From Akkermansiaceae bacterium (GTDB taxonomy: Bacteria > Verrucomicrobiota > Verrucomicrobiia > Verrucomicrobiales > Akkermansiaceae), in the NCBI GenBank assembly GCA_905182405.1, contig CAJJBQ010000001.1:1984001-2048000 (forward strand): a stretch of 64,000 nt of DNA, read 5' to 3'. The position numbers were made by a program, and so were the translations under genes. This document shows, in pieces, positions 1-8,328 of this stretch. The notes beneath the pieces are model-generated. The model saw only the letters and a program-made list of their open reading frames with translations, ran no database searches and was not told where the DNA came from. Position 1 is the stretch's first letter. Each line of letters begins with the position of its first letter.

Positions 1-530
1 GCCAAATGAGGCCGGTCATGGCTGACGGGCGGAGACCGATGACGACGGTATACCTGATTATCAGCGATGCCTTCCCAAGTGATTCCACCGACACGGCCGA
101 TGGTGATGGCGATGGCATCGGCGACAATGCGGATACCGATGATGACAATGACGGCACAGCTGATACCAACGATGCCTTCCCAAGTGCATTCCACCGAGAC
201 GGCCGATGTTGATGGCGATGGCGTGGGTGACAACAGTGATGCCTTCCCAAGTGATTCCACCGAGACGGCCGATGTTGATGGCGATGGCATCGGCGATAAT
301 GCGGATACCGATGATGACAATGACGGCACAGCTGATACCAAAGATGCCTTCCCAAGTGATTCCACCGAGACGGCCGATGTTGATGGCGACGGCGTGCGGT
401 GACAACAGTGATGCCTTCCCAAGTGAGGCCACCGACACGGCCGATGGTGACGGCGATGGCACCGGCGACAAGGACGGACACGGACGATGACAACGACGGC
501 ACACCGGACCAGGGCGACTTCTTCCCCCGT
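1..530 (+). repeat. Thrombospondin type 3 (Ca2+-binding) repeat array, frame-broken
   Basis: Tandem DNA repeats encode the calcium-binding pattern D-x-D-x-D-G in units such as DAFPSDSTETADVDGDG and NADTDDDNDGTADT. They are the 5' part of the protease gene that follows, which starts before the window. The consensus is not in one frame. It moves from frame 2 (about 35-64) to frame 3 (66-190), frame 1 (190-395), frame 2 (395-470) and frame 3 (470 onward). Comparison with sister units shows one extra base at each step, for example GTGCATTCC against GTGATTCC near 193, and GGCGTGCGGTGAC against GGCGTGGGTGAC near 395. TSP3 repeats are known as extracellular calcium-binding stalks. Pseudogenisation or assembly error could both explain the breaks. 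Confidence 0.8.
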
Positions 531-1784
531 GACGTCCAGATGGAGCCTGCTGCTGGCTCCGGGCATAGCTGCCTGCTAAAGATAGCGATACCTCTGACGG
601 TTGAGGATGGTCCTTCAACCGAGGAAGAGATCCAGAAGAGAAGAGAAGATATTCAACAAGCACTCGAAAAAGGTGAAGCGGTTAAGCCTAACAAGCCGGC
701 ACGAATCGCGAACGGTGATGAAATCAATTTAGCAAAGCTAATAATGCCAGCAGTCGTTACAATCGTGGTAAGCGAAAATGATGGTGAATACGCAGGGCAG
801 GGAACAGGATTTTTTATTACGGAGGATGGAATACTGGTCACTAATCATCATGTCGTTGAAAAGATCGAAGCAGCGAAGGCCGTTCTTTCAGATGGAAGAG
901 TAATAAGCATCGAGGCGATAATTGCCTCTGATTCTGCTCGTGATCTCGCTTTGTTAAGGTTGCCAGAGGGTCAATATCCGTTCTTGCGATTGGCTGATAG
1001 GGGAGAGGCCAAAGTGGGAGATTCGATTGCGGTTATGGGTAGCCCCCAGGGCTTAAGGAATACTTATTCCACCGGAATCATATCAGCTGAGCGCCCCGGT
1101 GGGCCCGGCGGAGTCGATAGGTTGCAGATATCAGCTCCCGTTTCCCCTGGGTCGAGTGGCTCTCCGGTTGTTGACGAAGAGGCTAAGGTTGTGGGGGTAG
1201 TCCAAGGGGGGGTTACTAGTAAAAACGCCCAAGCATTGAATATCGCAATCGATGTTGGGGAACTTCGTTCGATGCTTGAAGTAGATACTAAATCAAAGAA
1301 AAAAGTAAAAACCTCAATAGCAACAAGCGGCGAGAGAAAGCCGTGGAATGAGAAATCTCCGGGGGAAATTCCAGATGACGTTCTAGTGCCAAAAGGTCCC
1401 GATGTAATCTGGCCTGAGCCAAGTCCTGAGCCAAGTCCTGAGCCAAGTCCTGAGCCAAGTCCTGAGCCAAGTCCTGAGCCAAGTCCTGCCCCAATACCTC
1501 CTGATCCAAGGTTACAACTCGACGAAATCGATAGAGAGATCTTGGCCGATGGAAGGATCAAAGTAAGATTGAAAGTGAAAATTAAAGGTGAAAACGGTGG
1601 GCTTGACCAAGTTCAACAAATTGAATGTAGCCTAAATAATAAACGACTCCCGATGGAAGGTGATATTGTAACATTCACAACTCCTGCCGGGGATCACTCT
1701 TTAAGGGTTACATGGGTTGGCCAATCAGGAAAAAATCACGCCGCTAACACTACCGTCAGCATTGGCGTGATTAGAATAAGGTAG
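399..1784 (+). CDS. Secreted trypsin-like (S1C/DegP-type) serine protease, 5' part frame-broken
   Basis: A chymotrypsin-fold protease domain lies at about nt 720-1290. The catalytic triad is readable: His in TNHHVV (codon 849-851), Asp in SARDLALLRL, and Ser in PGSSGSPV (codon 1155-1157). The oxyanion-loop context resembles HtrA/DegP, but no PDZ domain follows. Instead there is a PEPS linker (1413-1484) and a C-terminal domain of about 90 residues that I do not recognise. Upstream is the TSP3 array, so the native protein was probably a long exported protease with a calcium-binding stalk; its real start lies left of the window. The GTG at 399 only marks where this frame opens. A putative Ca2+ exchanger gene follows 51 nt downstream on the same strand. 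Confidence 0.8.
   Translation: MTTVMPSQVRPPTRPMVTAMAPATRTDTDDDNDGTPDQGDFFPRDVQMEPAAGSGHSCLLKIAIPLTVEDGPSTEEEIQKRREDIQQALEKGEAVKPNKPARIANGDEINLAKLIMPAVVTIVVSENDGEYAGQGTGFFITEDGILVTNHHVVEKIEAAKAVLSDGRVISIEAIIASDSARDLALLRLPEGQYPFLRLADRGEAKVGDSIAVMGSPQGLRNTYSTGIISAERPGGPGGVDRLQISAPVSPGSSGSPVVDEEAKVVGVVQGGVTSKNAQALNIAIDVGELRSMLEVDTKSKKKVKTSIATSGERKPWNEKSPGEIPDDVLVPKGPDVIWPEPSPEPSPEPSPEPSPEPSPEPSPAPIPPDPRLQLDEIDREILADGRIKVRLKVKIKGENGGLDQVQQIECSLNNKRLPMEGDIVTFTTPAGDHSLRVTWVGQSGKNHAANTTVSIGVIRIR
1413..1484 (+). repeat. 12-bp tandem repeat (CCTGAGCCAAGT x6) encoding PEPS linker
   Basis: Six perfect copies of CCTGAGCCAAGT encode (PEPS)6, a proline-rich extended linker between the protease domain and the C-terminal domain. 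The copies are identical at DNA level, which suggests recent slippage or expansion. The 12-bp unit keeps the frame. Confidence 0.95.
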
Positions 1785-1835
1785 ATCTGATTTCTTAATA
1801 CGAGTTTTAAAAATAAAAATATAGAATGAACGCAT

Positions 1836-3140
1836 ATGGGTATATTATTTGCATTAGGCTTAGTTTTTTTCTGCTGTCTGTTTATCTGGAGAGCCTGCGA
1901 TGGTTTTGAAAGAGCTTCTGATTACATAGGGCGAAATTTGACAGAGGGAGTTAGGGGAGGAACCATAAATGCCATATCTAGCTCAGTGCCAGAATTGTTC
2001 ACCACATTGATAGCGCTATTTGTGCTCTCTAATAAAGATGGATTTGCAATTGGGATAGGCACGACGGCAGGTAGTGCGCTCTTCAATGGTATGATTATAC
2101 CTGCCGTATGTATCCTTGCAGTTATAGGTGTTTCAATAAACGGAACCGTTAGGAACTCGGTAGATGTCTCTACTAAGGTGATTTTACGCGACGGCCTTTT
2201 TCTAATCGCCGCTGAGATTCTACTCATTTTATCTTTGGGGGGAACTCAGCTGGTATGGTGGCAAGGGTTTGTGTTGATGAGTTTCTACGTGTTCTACATG
2301 TCCTACATGCTGCTTAGTATGAAAGCGGAGCCATCTGGAGGTGAAGATGAAGAGGAGGATGAAGAGGAGGATGAAGAGGAGGATGAAGAGGAGGATGAAG
2401 AGGAAGAGGAGGCTATGGGGTCTATTGGGAAAATATTCTACTGGCTTTCGCTAGGTCCAATCCTCGACTTAGAATCAATTTTCATCAAAGAAAAGCAAGA
2501 GGCGCTGATTAAACAAGAGAAATGGAATGGTTGGCCACTACTCTTAGCCTCAACTTTTGTTATAGGCTTGGCCTGTTGGCTGCTCGTCGAGGCTTGTAAA
2601 TGGCTGGGAACGGGTAGTGTAGCTGATCCGTCATACGTGCTCTTCGGATATGAATTAGTTGGGATGGGTTTGCCACCGCTTTTCGTTGCTGTGATTTTCG
2701 CATCTATGGCTACAAGTGTGCCTGATACAATCATCTCGGTTAGAGATGCGAAGAAGGGGGAAGCCGATGACGCTGTGGCTAACGCCTTAGGAAGTAATAT
2801 TTTCGATATATGCTTTGCTTTAGGCTTTCCACTTTTTCTGTATACCGCCATCTATGGTCCGATCCAGATGAGTCAGGAGACAGTTGATCAAAGCGGAGAA
2901 CTTCGAATAAGTCTGCTCATTTTGACAATTATTGCGTTTTTCATCTACTTCATCGGACGGCGCGATCGAAGCTCAGGCGTTCCCCGAGTGGCGCTTAAAA
3001 AAGGAAAGGCTCTGATGTTATTTAGCCTTTATGGAGTTTACATCATTTATGTGATAGGAAGGGTTAACAATGCAGATTGGACTCTCCCGATCACTGAATT
3101 TTTGAGGCAGCTTCTCGAAAGGCTTCCTGTATTCTCTTAA
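1836..3140 (+). CDS. Sodium/calcium exchanger family (CaCA) membrane protein
   Basis: This 434-residue protein has about ten hydrophobic segments in two halves. Each half carries an alpha-repeat typical of the CaCA superfamily: SSSVPELFTT around residues 48-57, and ATSVPDTIISV followed by NALGSNIFDI around residues 290-325. Family members exchange Ca2+ for Na+, K+ or H+ across the membrane. The central loop (about residues 170-192) is almost entirely Glu/Asp and is encoded by a 12-bp tandem repeat; it may bind Ca2+ or act as a spacer. The gene follows the calcium-repeat protease on the same strand, and an HAD gene lies 142 nt downstream. No clear Shine-Dalgarno precedes the ATG. Ion specificity cannot be read from the sequence. 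Confidence 0.85.
   Translation: MGILFALGLVFFCCLFIWRACDGFERASDYIGRNLTEGVRGGTINAISSSVPELFTTLIALFVLSNKDGFAIGIGTTAGSALFNGMIIPAVCILAVIGVSINGTVRNSVDVSTKVILRDGLFLIAAEILLILSLGGTQLVWWQGFVLMSFYVFYMSYMLLSMKAEPSGGEDEEEDEEEDEEEDEEEDEEEEEAMGSIGKIFYWLSLGPILDLESIFIKEKQEALIKQEKWNGWPLLLASTFVIGLACWLLVEACKWLGTGSVADPSYVLFGYELVGMGLPPLFVAVIFASMATSVPDTIISVRDAKKGEADDAVANALGSNIFDICFALGFPLFLYTAIYGPIQMSQETVDQSGELRISLLILTIIAFFIYFIGRRDRSSGVPRVALKKGKALMLFSLYGVYIIYVIGRVNNADWTLPITEFLRQLLERLPVFS
2346..2405 (+). repeat. 12-bp tandem repeat (GATGAAGAGGAG) encoding polyacidic loop
   Basis: Four perfect copies (2346-2393) and a fifth with one change encode DEEE units in the cytosolic loop of the exchanger. It is in frame and inside the intact gene. 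Confidence 0.95.
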
Positions 3141-3282
3141 GGGCGCCTCCGAAAACCTTGTTTTTTGGTAAGTCATCAGTTTTTGAAAATGTTGAGAGCT
3201 CCGGGTGCTTTTTATTTTCCAGTTTTGGTAGAGTGAAGGAGACCAAGTTGACAACTATATTATAGTTAAACAAAAGACCCAC

Positions 3283-3942
3283 ATGAAAATAGCTATATCA
3301 TTGGATTTTTGGGGCACTATTGCGCTACATAACCCAGACTACCGTGCCGAAGTAACGCGCTATTTTGCAAAAATCCTATCGGTGAGCGATCACGAAGGCG
3401 AAGCGAGATACAAGCTTGTCAAAGATGCATGTGATCTCGAAGCGGAAATGCGCGGCACAGCCGTTACTCCACACGAAGCGGTTAAACGCCTAGCAGGAAA
3501 TACGGATATCTGTGTCGACTCCACAGTGGCGGAAATAGAACGGCTGGTGCGAAAGCACCCCCCTCGACTTCATCCAGATTTTCCCAAGGTGTTGTCCGAT
3601 CTACAAAACCAAGGATGTATTATCGGGGTTTCCTCCAATACTAATTTCATTTCAGGATCAACTATCCAGTCGGTCTTTCGACTCCCTTGGGACTTTGAAG
3701 TATACTCAGATGAAATCGGGGCGAGCAAACCCGACCGAAAATTCTTCAAACATCTGTTGTGGGAAATAGGCGCGATCAAGGGATGGGATTTGATGGAGGG
3801 AATATACCACATCGGAGACAATCAAATTTGTGACGGCGGTGCAACGAAGGTGGACTTGGAGTTTTTTCTTGTCAATTCTCCGAACGATACCATTGCGCAC
3901 CTAAAGAGTTTAATTGGAAAAAAATCATATGCCACTGGCTAA
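3283..3942 (+). CDS. HAD-superfamily hydrolase
   Basis: The 219-residue protein shows the HAD motifs: SLDFWGTI (nucleophile Asp8), GVSSNTNF (motif II Ser/Thr), SKPDRKFF (motif III Lys) and HIGDNQICD (motif IV Asp). Trp10 stands where phosphatases of the family usually have the second Asp of DxD; dehalogenases and some other subfamilies also lack this acid, so phosphatase activity should not be assumed. A cap region of about 80 residues follows motif I. Its 3' end overlaps the start of the PRTase gene by 14 nt, indicating translational coupling. HAD plus PRTase pairs are known from biosynthetic modules of tellurite-resistance (ter) clusters; membership here is inference, as no TerC or TerD is in the window. 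Confidence 0.85.
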   Translation: MKIAISLDFWGTIALHNPDYRAEVTRYFAKILSVSDHEGEARYKLVKDACDLEAEMRGTAVTPHEAVKRLAGNTDICVDSTVAEIERLVRKHPPRLHPDFPKVLSDLQNQGCIIGVSSNTNFISGSTIQSVFRLPWDFEVYSDEIGASKPDRKFFKHLLWEIGAIKGWDLMEGIYHIGDNQICDGGATKVDLEFFLVNSPNDTIAHLKSLIGKKSYATG

Positions 3943-4762
3943 AATTATAAAATCGCCGCTCAGCCATAGGACGTCAGTTCACTATTTTGCCGATCTGGAA
4001 ACGGCTCCGTTCGATGTCGCGGACTATTCACGGATGAAGTTCGGCAGCGCTCTGGTGGCAAAACGGTTTGGTGAAGAGATGGCAAACCATTTTTTCCATC
4101 ACAATTATACCGATCTGGTGTCCAACCAATGTGTGGTCATTCCCGCGCCCAGCACCACGGTTCCGGTGGCGGCAACCTTGTTGTCACACCATTTCATGAA
4201 CTGCATCAACAAACTGTTGGCAGAAGGGGGGCACCAACCCGTCGAATGGTCAATGGTCCATCGCAACATGACCTACAACAATAATTACGCCGATCTCCCT
4301 AAAGAAGAGCGCAAGAAGCTGTTGGAAGTAGATTCAATCTATTTCAATCGGGATTTTGTGGCAGGAAAGTTTCTCATCTTCGTAGATGACTGCTCCATCA
4401 CGGGGACGCACGAAGATAAGATATCCAGCTATCTGTCAAATGCGGGAATGGATAATGATCATTCTTTCGTCTGCTTTGCCCAATACACGGGCGGCGATCC
4501 GTCGATTGAAATGCGCCTCAATCATACGGAGATCAAAGACGCTCACGATCTTGTAGAACTATCTCACCAAAAAGATCATCGCGTCACCACACGGTCATTA
4601 CGACTACTTCTAGAACACTCAGAGAAAGACTTTGAAAACTTATTGAAGTCTGCTTCTAATCGCTTTATTAATGAGAGCCTCAACAATGCTATTGTGAAGG
4701 GATATAATACCCATCCCGCCTACGTGCGTAATTTCGAGATTCTCAATAATTATGCGCAATAG
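3929..4762 (+). CDS. Phosphoribosyltransferase-like protein
   Basis: A 277-residue protein starting at the ATG at 3929 (a TTG at 3914 is also possible). The PRPP-binding signature appears as FLIFVDDCSITGTHED at about residues 145-160, two acidic residues followed by T-G-T. An upstream strand/loop, VVIPAPSTTVPVAA, fits the PRTase core. The middle segment NNNYADLPKEERKKLLEVDS separates the two and recalls PRTases encoded in ter operons; that similarity is from memory and needs a search. Substrate unknown. It is coupled to the HAD gene by a 14-nt overlap, suggesting sequential steps in making or salvaging a nucleotide-like compound. Confidence 0.75.
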   Translation: MPLAKIIKSPLSHRTSVHYFADLETAPFDVADYSRMKFGSALVAKRFGEEMANHFFHHNYTDLVSNQCVVIPAPSTTVPVAATLLSHHFMNCINKLLAEGGHQPVEWSMVHRNMTYNNNYADLPKEERKKLLEVDSIYFNRDFVAGKFLIFVDDCSITGTHEDKISSYLSNAGMDNDHSFVCFAQYTGGDPSIEMRLNHTEIKDAHDLVELSHQKDHRVTTRSLRLLLEHSEKDFENLLKSASNRFINESLNNAIVKGYNTHPAYVRNFEILNNYAQ

Positions 4763-4800
4763 GATGAAGTGGCCCCACGAAACGGAGCCAGAGACTTGTT

Positions 4801-4825
4801 GATGAAAAGAGCTGGTTTTTTCATC
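4801..4825 (+). terminator. Possible weak terminator after the PRTase gene
   Basis: GATGAAAA (4801-4808) pairs with TTTTCATC (4818-4825), 39 nt after the PRTase stop. The stem is A/T-rich and has no separate U-tract, so termination is uncertain. Confidence 0.35.
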
Positions 4826-4884
4826 GGCGGTTTCAGAATTCTAGCGAATAAATTTTAGAGTTACAGAGGTCAGGGGTTCAAAGA

Positions 4885-4917
4885 AAAACCCGCCTGCATA
4901 GATGCAAAGCGGGTTTT
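4885..4917 (-). terminator. Rho-independent terminator, copy 1 of a duplicated element
   Basis: AAAACCCGC pairs with GCGGGTTTT and an inner TGCAT pairs with ATGCA, giving a long hairpin with U-tracts in both directions. It lies 45 nt downstream of the minus-strand lipoprotein gene. A near-identical copy is at 5831-5862. Confidence 0.85.
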
Positions 4918-4961
4918 GGTTGCAGTTGAATGGTCGGATTCTGCTTCTTGATCTAAGCTAG

Positions 4962-5525
4962 CTATGGGGAGAGGGTGACCTTTAATGAATTCAGGCAGTC
5001 ATCAAAATGAGGTACATACTCATCGTAATTGGAAGTCTCACCGCCATAAGAAAACGCATACATTCCTCCTTTATTTTCTACCATTACAGACCTAGCCTTA
5101 ACAATAGTTTCGCCAACGGTCATAGTAGAAATAACTTCCCATGCATCCATAGAGTTAATTGTTATACTGCCTTCAGAAATGAGTTTATAGCTCTGCAAGA
5201 TTGATTTACTCACCTGAATACTTTGTTTTGCAGTCTCCATCAGGGATAGGTCACCAAGTTTGGTAGGCTGCATTAGATTGATGGATATAGCCCCTCCATT
5301 GTCTAGGGTCTTTGTAAACTGCACTAGCATACCTAGCTGGCCGCTTTCATTTACAGTCCACCCTTCCGGCGGATCTAATCCAATTCCATATTTAGAGTTG
5401 GACCAGTCTGACTCACTTAAATCATTTTTTTCGCCACATCCGACAGCTAGCATGGCGAAAGCAGTTAAGAGTAGTTTCTTTGATTTTCCGGTATAATAGT
5501 TCTTCGATAATTTGGAATCTTTCAT
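4962..5525 (-). CDS. Predicted lipoprotein of unknown function (PsbP/DcrB-like length and layout)
   Basis: The 187-residue protein has a basic N-terminus, a hydrophobic stretch and a lipobox AVGC with the lipidated cysteine at residue 30, so it should be exported and membrane-anchored. The mature part begins with a Ser/Asp-rich linker and contains YGIGLDPPEGWTV, a pattern seen near the start of PsbP/DcrB-type domains, then alternating strands to the end. I cannot assign a function. It is flanked by a strong terminator (4885-4917) and has no partner gene within 300 bp. Confidence 0.7.
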   Translation of the reverse strand: MKDSKLSKNYYTGKSKKLLLTAFAMLAVGCGEKNDLSESDWSNSKYGIGLDPPEGWTVNESGQLGMLVQFTKTLDNGGAISINLMQPTKLGDLSLMETAKQSIQVSKSILQSYKLISEGSITINSMDAWEVISTMTVGETIVKARSVMVENKGGMYAFSYGGETSNYDEYVPHFDDCLNSLKVTLSP

Positions 5526-5890
5526 GTTCGTTAGTGATGATAGGGAGTGGCCTTGGAGCGAGATATTATAATCTGAGTAGAAATTTATAAGTCCCAGTAG
5601 ACAGCATGGCTTAATCCCTCATGCGTGCTAGCGGCCGACTTTGTGTCATTTAGATTGGTAAACCACCGATCCACATAAGCAGTATCATCCAATCAGGAAA
5701 GGGGAGTGGTGAAGCCCCCGCACCTTTGGAGAGACGACGTTAGCAATAACACGCCTCACCGCATCCCTCACCGCATCCTGATTCCTTGCCAGACACCATG
5801 AATCACGACTTAAGGTTCGGGGATCAAAGAAAAACCCGCCTGCATAGATGCAAAGCGGGTTTGGGTTGCAGTTGGAGTATCTGATTCTCT
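5526..5890. other. Non-coding stretch between lipoprotein and LRR genes
   Basis: No convincing ORF. It should contain the promoter of the minus-strand lipoprotein gene at its left end and holds the terminator of the LRR gene at its right end (5831-5862). A short direct repeat, CTCACCGCATC, occurs twice around 5755-5777. Confidence 0.6.
5831..5862 (-). terminator. Rho-independent terminator, copy 2 of a duplicated element
   Basis: The same hairpin as at 4885-4917 (AAAACCCGC...GCGGGTTT with inner TGCAT/ATGCA). The flanks are also shared (GATCAAAGAA before, GGTTGCAGTTG after). It lies 28 nt downstream of the LRR pseudogene. Confidence 0.85.
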
Positions 5891-7749
5891 CTACTTATCT
5901 TCGAGAGCAAAGCGGTAGAAGCGTTTGCCGGCTTCGAGTGGGACTATGATCTCATTGACTTCACCATTGGAGGTCCAAGTTTTAAGGTCATCGGTCTCCT
6001 CGATTGAGAAAGAGATCTTCACAGTATCATTTGCCCCATCTGATTGTAATACCACCGATCCTAAGCGCGCATCTTTGACTTCAGACAATGATGGGCGGTC
6101 ATCACGTTCGGCTTTGACTGCGTCGAAGGATTCTTGGGTCGGGCGGGCGTCGCGTTCTGCAATCGCGGCATCACGCTCTGCTGTCATCTGCGCAAGTTGC
6201 ACCTCAAGTGACTGAGGGGGGGCTTCAGTTGATGTCAAAGTGAGGCCATTCCATTTTTCATCATTCTCACCAAAAGAATTAAGAGCCTCAATCGTCACTA
6301 AAGCTATGGCTCCGTCCGCGACACCTGTGAATGCGTTAGTACCCACGGTTGGTGCTGTTCCGAGGAAAGTGATGCTCGTCAGGCTGGTGCAGTTGCGGAA
6401 GGCGCTCTCCCCGATGCTGGTGACGCCATTACCAATCGTGATGCTCGTCAGGCTGGTGCAGCCGTAGAAGGCACTCCCCGATGCTGGTGACGCCATCAGG
6501 AATCGTGATGCTCGTCAGGCTGGTGCAGCTTCGAAGGCATAATCCCCGATGCTGGTGACGCCATCAGGAATCGTGATGCTCGTCAGGCTGGTGCAGTCTG
6601 AAGAAGGCCTCATCCCCGATGCTGGTGACGCTATCAGGGATCGTGATGCTCGTCAGGCTGGTGCAGCTTACGAAGGCGCTCTCCCCGATGCTGGTGACAG
6701 GATTGCCTTCAATGGTGTCCGGAATGACTAGCTCGCCGGTAGCGGCCTCATTACAATCGGTGATGGTGACTTCTCCGTCAGTCGTGGTCCATGTCAAGGC
6801 GTGATCGTTTCTAAGGTGAGGCCATTCCAGTCGTTGCCACTCGCACCAAAGGATGCTGATTCTCAATCGTCACTAAGCAATAGCCCCGTCCGCCACACCT
6901 GAAAATGCCTCGCTACCCACGGTTGGTGCGCCTCCTTGGAATGTGATGCTCGTCAGGCTGGTGCATCTTGGAAGGCATAATCCCCGATGCTGGTGACGCC
7001 ATCAGGAATCGTGATGCTCGTCAGGCTGGTGCAGTCAAGGAAGGCGTAATCCCCGATGCTGGTGACGCCATCAGGAATCGTGATGCTCGTCAGGCTGGTG
7101 CAGTTAGAGAAGGCAGCTCCCCCGATGCTGGTGACGCTGTCAGGGATCGTGATGCTCGTCAGGCTGGTGCAGTCTATAGAAGGCCTCATCCCCGATGCTG
7201 GTGACGCCATCAGGGATCGTGATGCTCGTCAGGCTGGTGCAGTCGTAGAAGGCAGCTCCCCCGATGCTGGTGACGCGATCAGGGATCGTGATACTCGTCA
7301 GGCTGGTGCAGTTACGGAAGGTGCCTATCTCCGATGCTGGTGACGCGATCAGGAATCGTGATGCTCGTCAGGCTGGTGCAGTCCAAGAAGGCACTTTCCC
7401 CGATGCTGGTGACGCGATCAGGAATCGTGATGCTCGTGAGGCTGGTGCAGCTTTCGAAGGCAGCTCCCCCGATGCTGCTGACGCGATCAGGAATCGTGAT
7501 GCTCGTCAGGCCGGAGCAGTCCAAGAAGGCACTTTCCCCGATGCTGGTGACAGGATTCCCTTCAATGGTGTCCGGAATGACTAGCTCGCCGGCCCCAGGG
7601 ATCCAAAAGTTCTCACCGGCGGCTTCATTACAATCGGTGATGGTGACTTGTCCGTTAGTTGTGGTCCATGTCAGGTCAGCTAAACTGGCAGCGTTGAGAG
7701 GTAGGAACGCACAGGTAAAGAGTGCGAGAAGGGCTTGGATTGGCTTCAT
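5891..7749 (-). pseudogene. BspA-type leucine-rich-repeat surface protein, internally duplicated and frameshifted
   Basis: The N-terminus (from 7749) has a signal peptide ending near LPLNA, then a domain containing [18 protein letters not shown], then 23-residue LRR_5 repeats of the form [21 protein letters not shown]. The head domain recurs at about 6800-6680, so the gene is a head-to-tail duplication: head plus 9 repeats plus GVADGAIA domain, then head plus 5 repeats plus the same domain. The C-terminus (5891-6215) holds a short coiled coil (AERDAAIAERDARP) and a terminal domain ending YRFALEDK. Reading frame is lost at several points, near 6480, 6533, 6600, 6850-6890, 6966, 7172 and 7320. 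Some are homopolymer losses (GCTTAGTG against GCTTTAGTG in the sister copy). LRR_5 proteins are exported adhesin-like proteins; as read here no full-length product is possible. Confidence 0.8.
6368..7540 (-). repeat. 69-bp LRR-encoding tandem repeats (about 14 copies in two blocks)
   Basis: Each unit carries ATGCTCGTCAGG on the plus strand and encodes one 23-residue LRR_5 unit on the minus strand. Five units lie in 6368-6660 and nine in 6940-7540, separated by the duplicated head domain. Single-base indels relative to the unit consensus break the frame. Confidence 0.85.
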
Positions 7750-7780
7750 GGCCTGAAGGCGATAACACGCGTCTGGAAAA

Positions 7781-7844
7781 AAGGGAAACCCGAAACCTGA
7801 AAAGTGGTTCGGGATCAGGGCATGACCGAACCGAGTCCTGATCC
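7781..7844. other. Mutually exclusive hairpins / pseudoknot-like inverted repeats upstream of the LRR gene
   Basis: GGTTCGG (7806-7812) can pair with CCGAACC (7826-7832). GGATCAGG (7812-7819) can pair with CCTGATCC (7837-7844). TTCGGG (7808-7813) can also pair with CCCGAA (7789-7794). The A-B-A'-B' order allows either an H-type pseudoknot or alternative hairpins. It sits 32-95 nt upstream of the minus-strand LRR start, so it could be a leader-RNA element; function is inference. Confidence 0.4.
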
Positions 7845-7871
7845 ATGAAGCGGGAATCGGGAGAGACTGCT

Positions 7872-7923
7872 AGGAAATTTCTTTTGGTGGGAGGGCCTTG
7901 AAGCCGCCCTTGGACCGGAGCGG
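7872..7923 (+). repeat. Interspersed repeat copy 1
   Basis: Shares AGGAAATTTCTTTTGG and GGAGGGCCTTGAAGCCGCC, then a CCGGAGCGG core, with the copy at 8098-8169. The core is found again, inverted, at 9997-10045. Confidence 0.75.
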
Positions 7924-8097
7924 GTGCGCCCGTCAGCGTCTGGGAATGGTGGCCGTCGATCCCCCGAAAGACAGCAGTGGTAGGGGATACAGGGATCGGG
8001 TTACGATTAAAAGCCTTAGCAGTGCGCTTGATAATCCCGATACCGACTTACTCAGTTAAACAGCATTACCCCCTAAGGAAAATAGCTTTCGACTGCG

Positions 8098-8169
8098 AGG
8101 AATTTGCTTTTGGCGGGAGGGCCTTGAAGCCGCCTTTGCACCGGAGCGGAGGGGTGAAAGGGGGTTGAT
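8098..8169 (+). repeat. Interspersed repeat copy 2 (longest)
   Basis: Contains CCTTGAAGCCGCCTTTG, ACCGGAGCGGAGGGGTG and GGGGGTTGAT. The left half matches copy 1 and the right half matches copy 3, so it may be closest to the full element. Confidence 0.75.
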
Positions 8170-8328
8170 TCATATTTTACTCGAAGGTTGGATTGAGAAC
8201 TAACAACACCCCTAACCGTTGAACGTTCGACGTTCGCACTCCTTCTCCACTTTCGGCCCCCTTCCCGTAGTCCGCCAAAAAAAGATCTCGCTGTAAGACC
8301 TCCCCAACCCTGACCCGTATACTTTGCT

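Larger units (their letters stand above)
7750..8328. other. Repeat-rich intergenic region without genes
   Basis: About 580 bp with no credible ORF. It contains the inverted-repeat cluster at 7781-7844 and two copies of an interspersed repeat (7872-7923 and 8098-8169). It separates the divergent LRR (-) and DUF1501 (+) genes, so it should contain both promoters; I see no convincing -35/-10 pair. Confidence 0.6.

Noticed and set aside
1288..1561. Antisense open frames across the PEPS repeat
   Set aside because: They arise from the 12-bp repeat being open in several frames.
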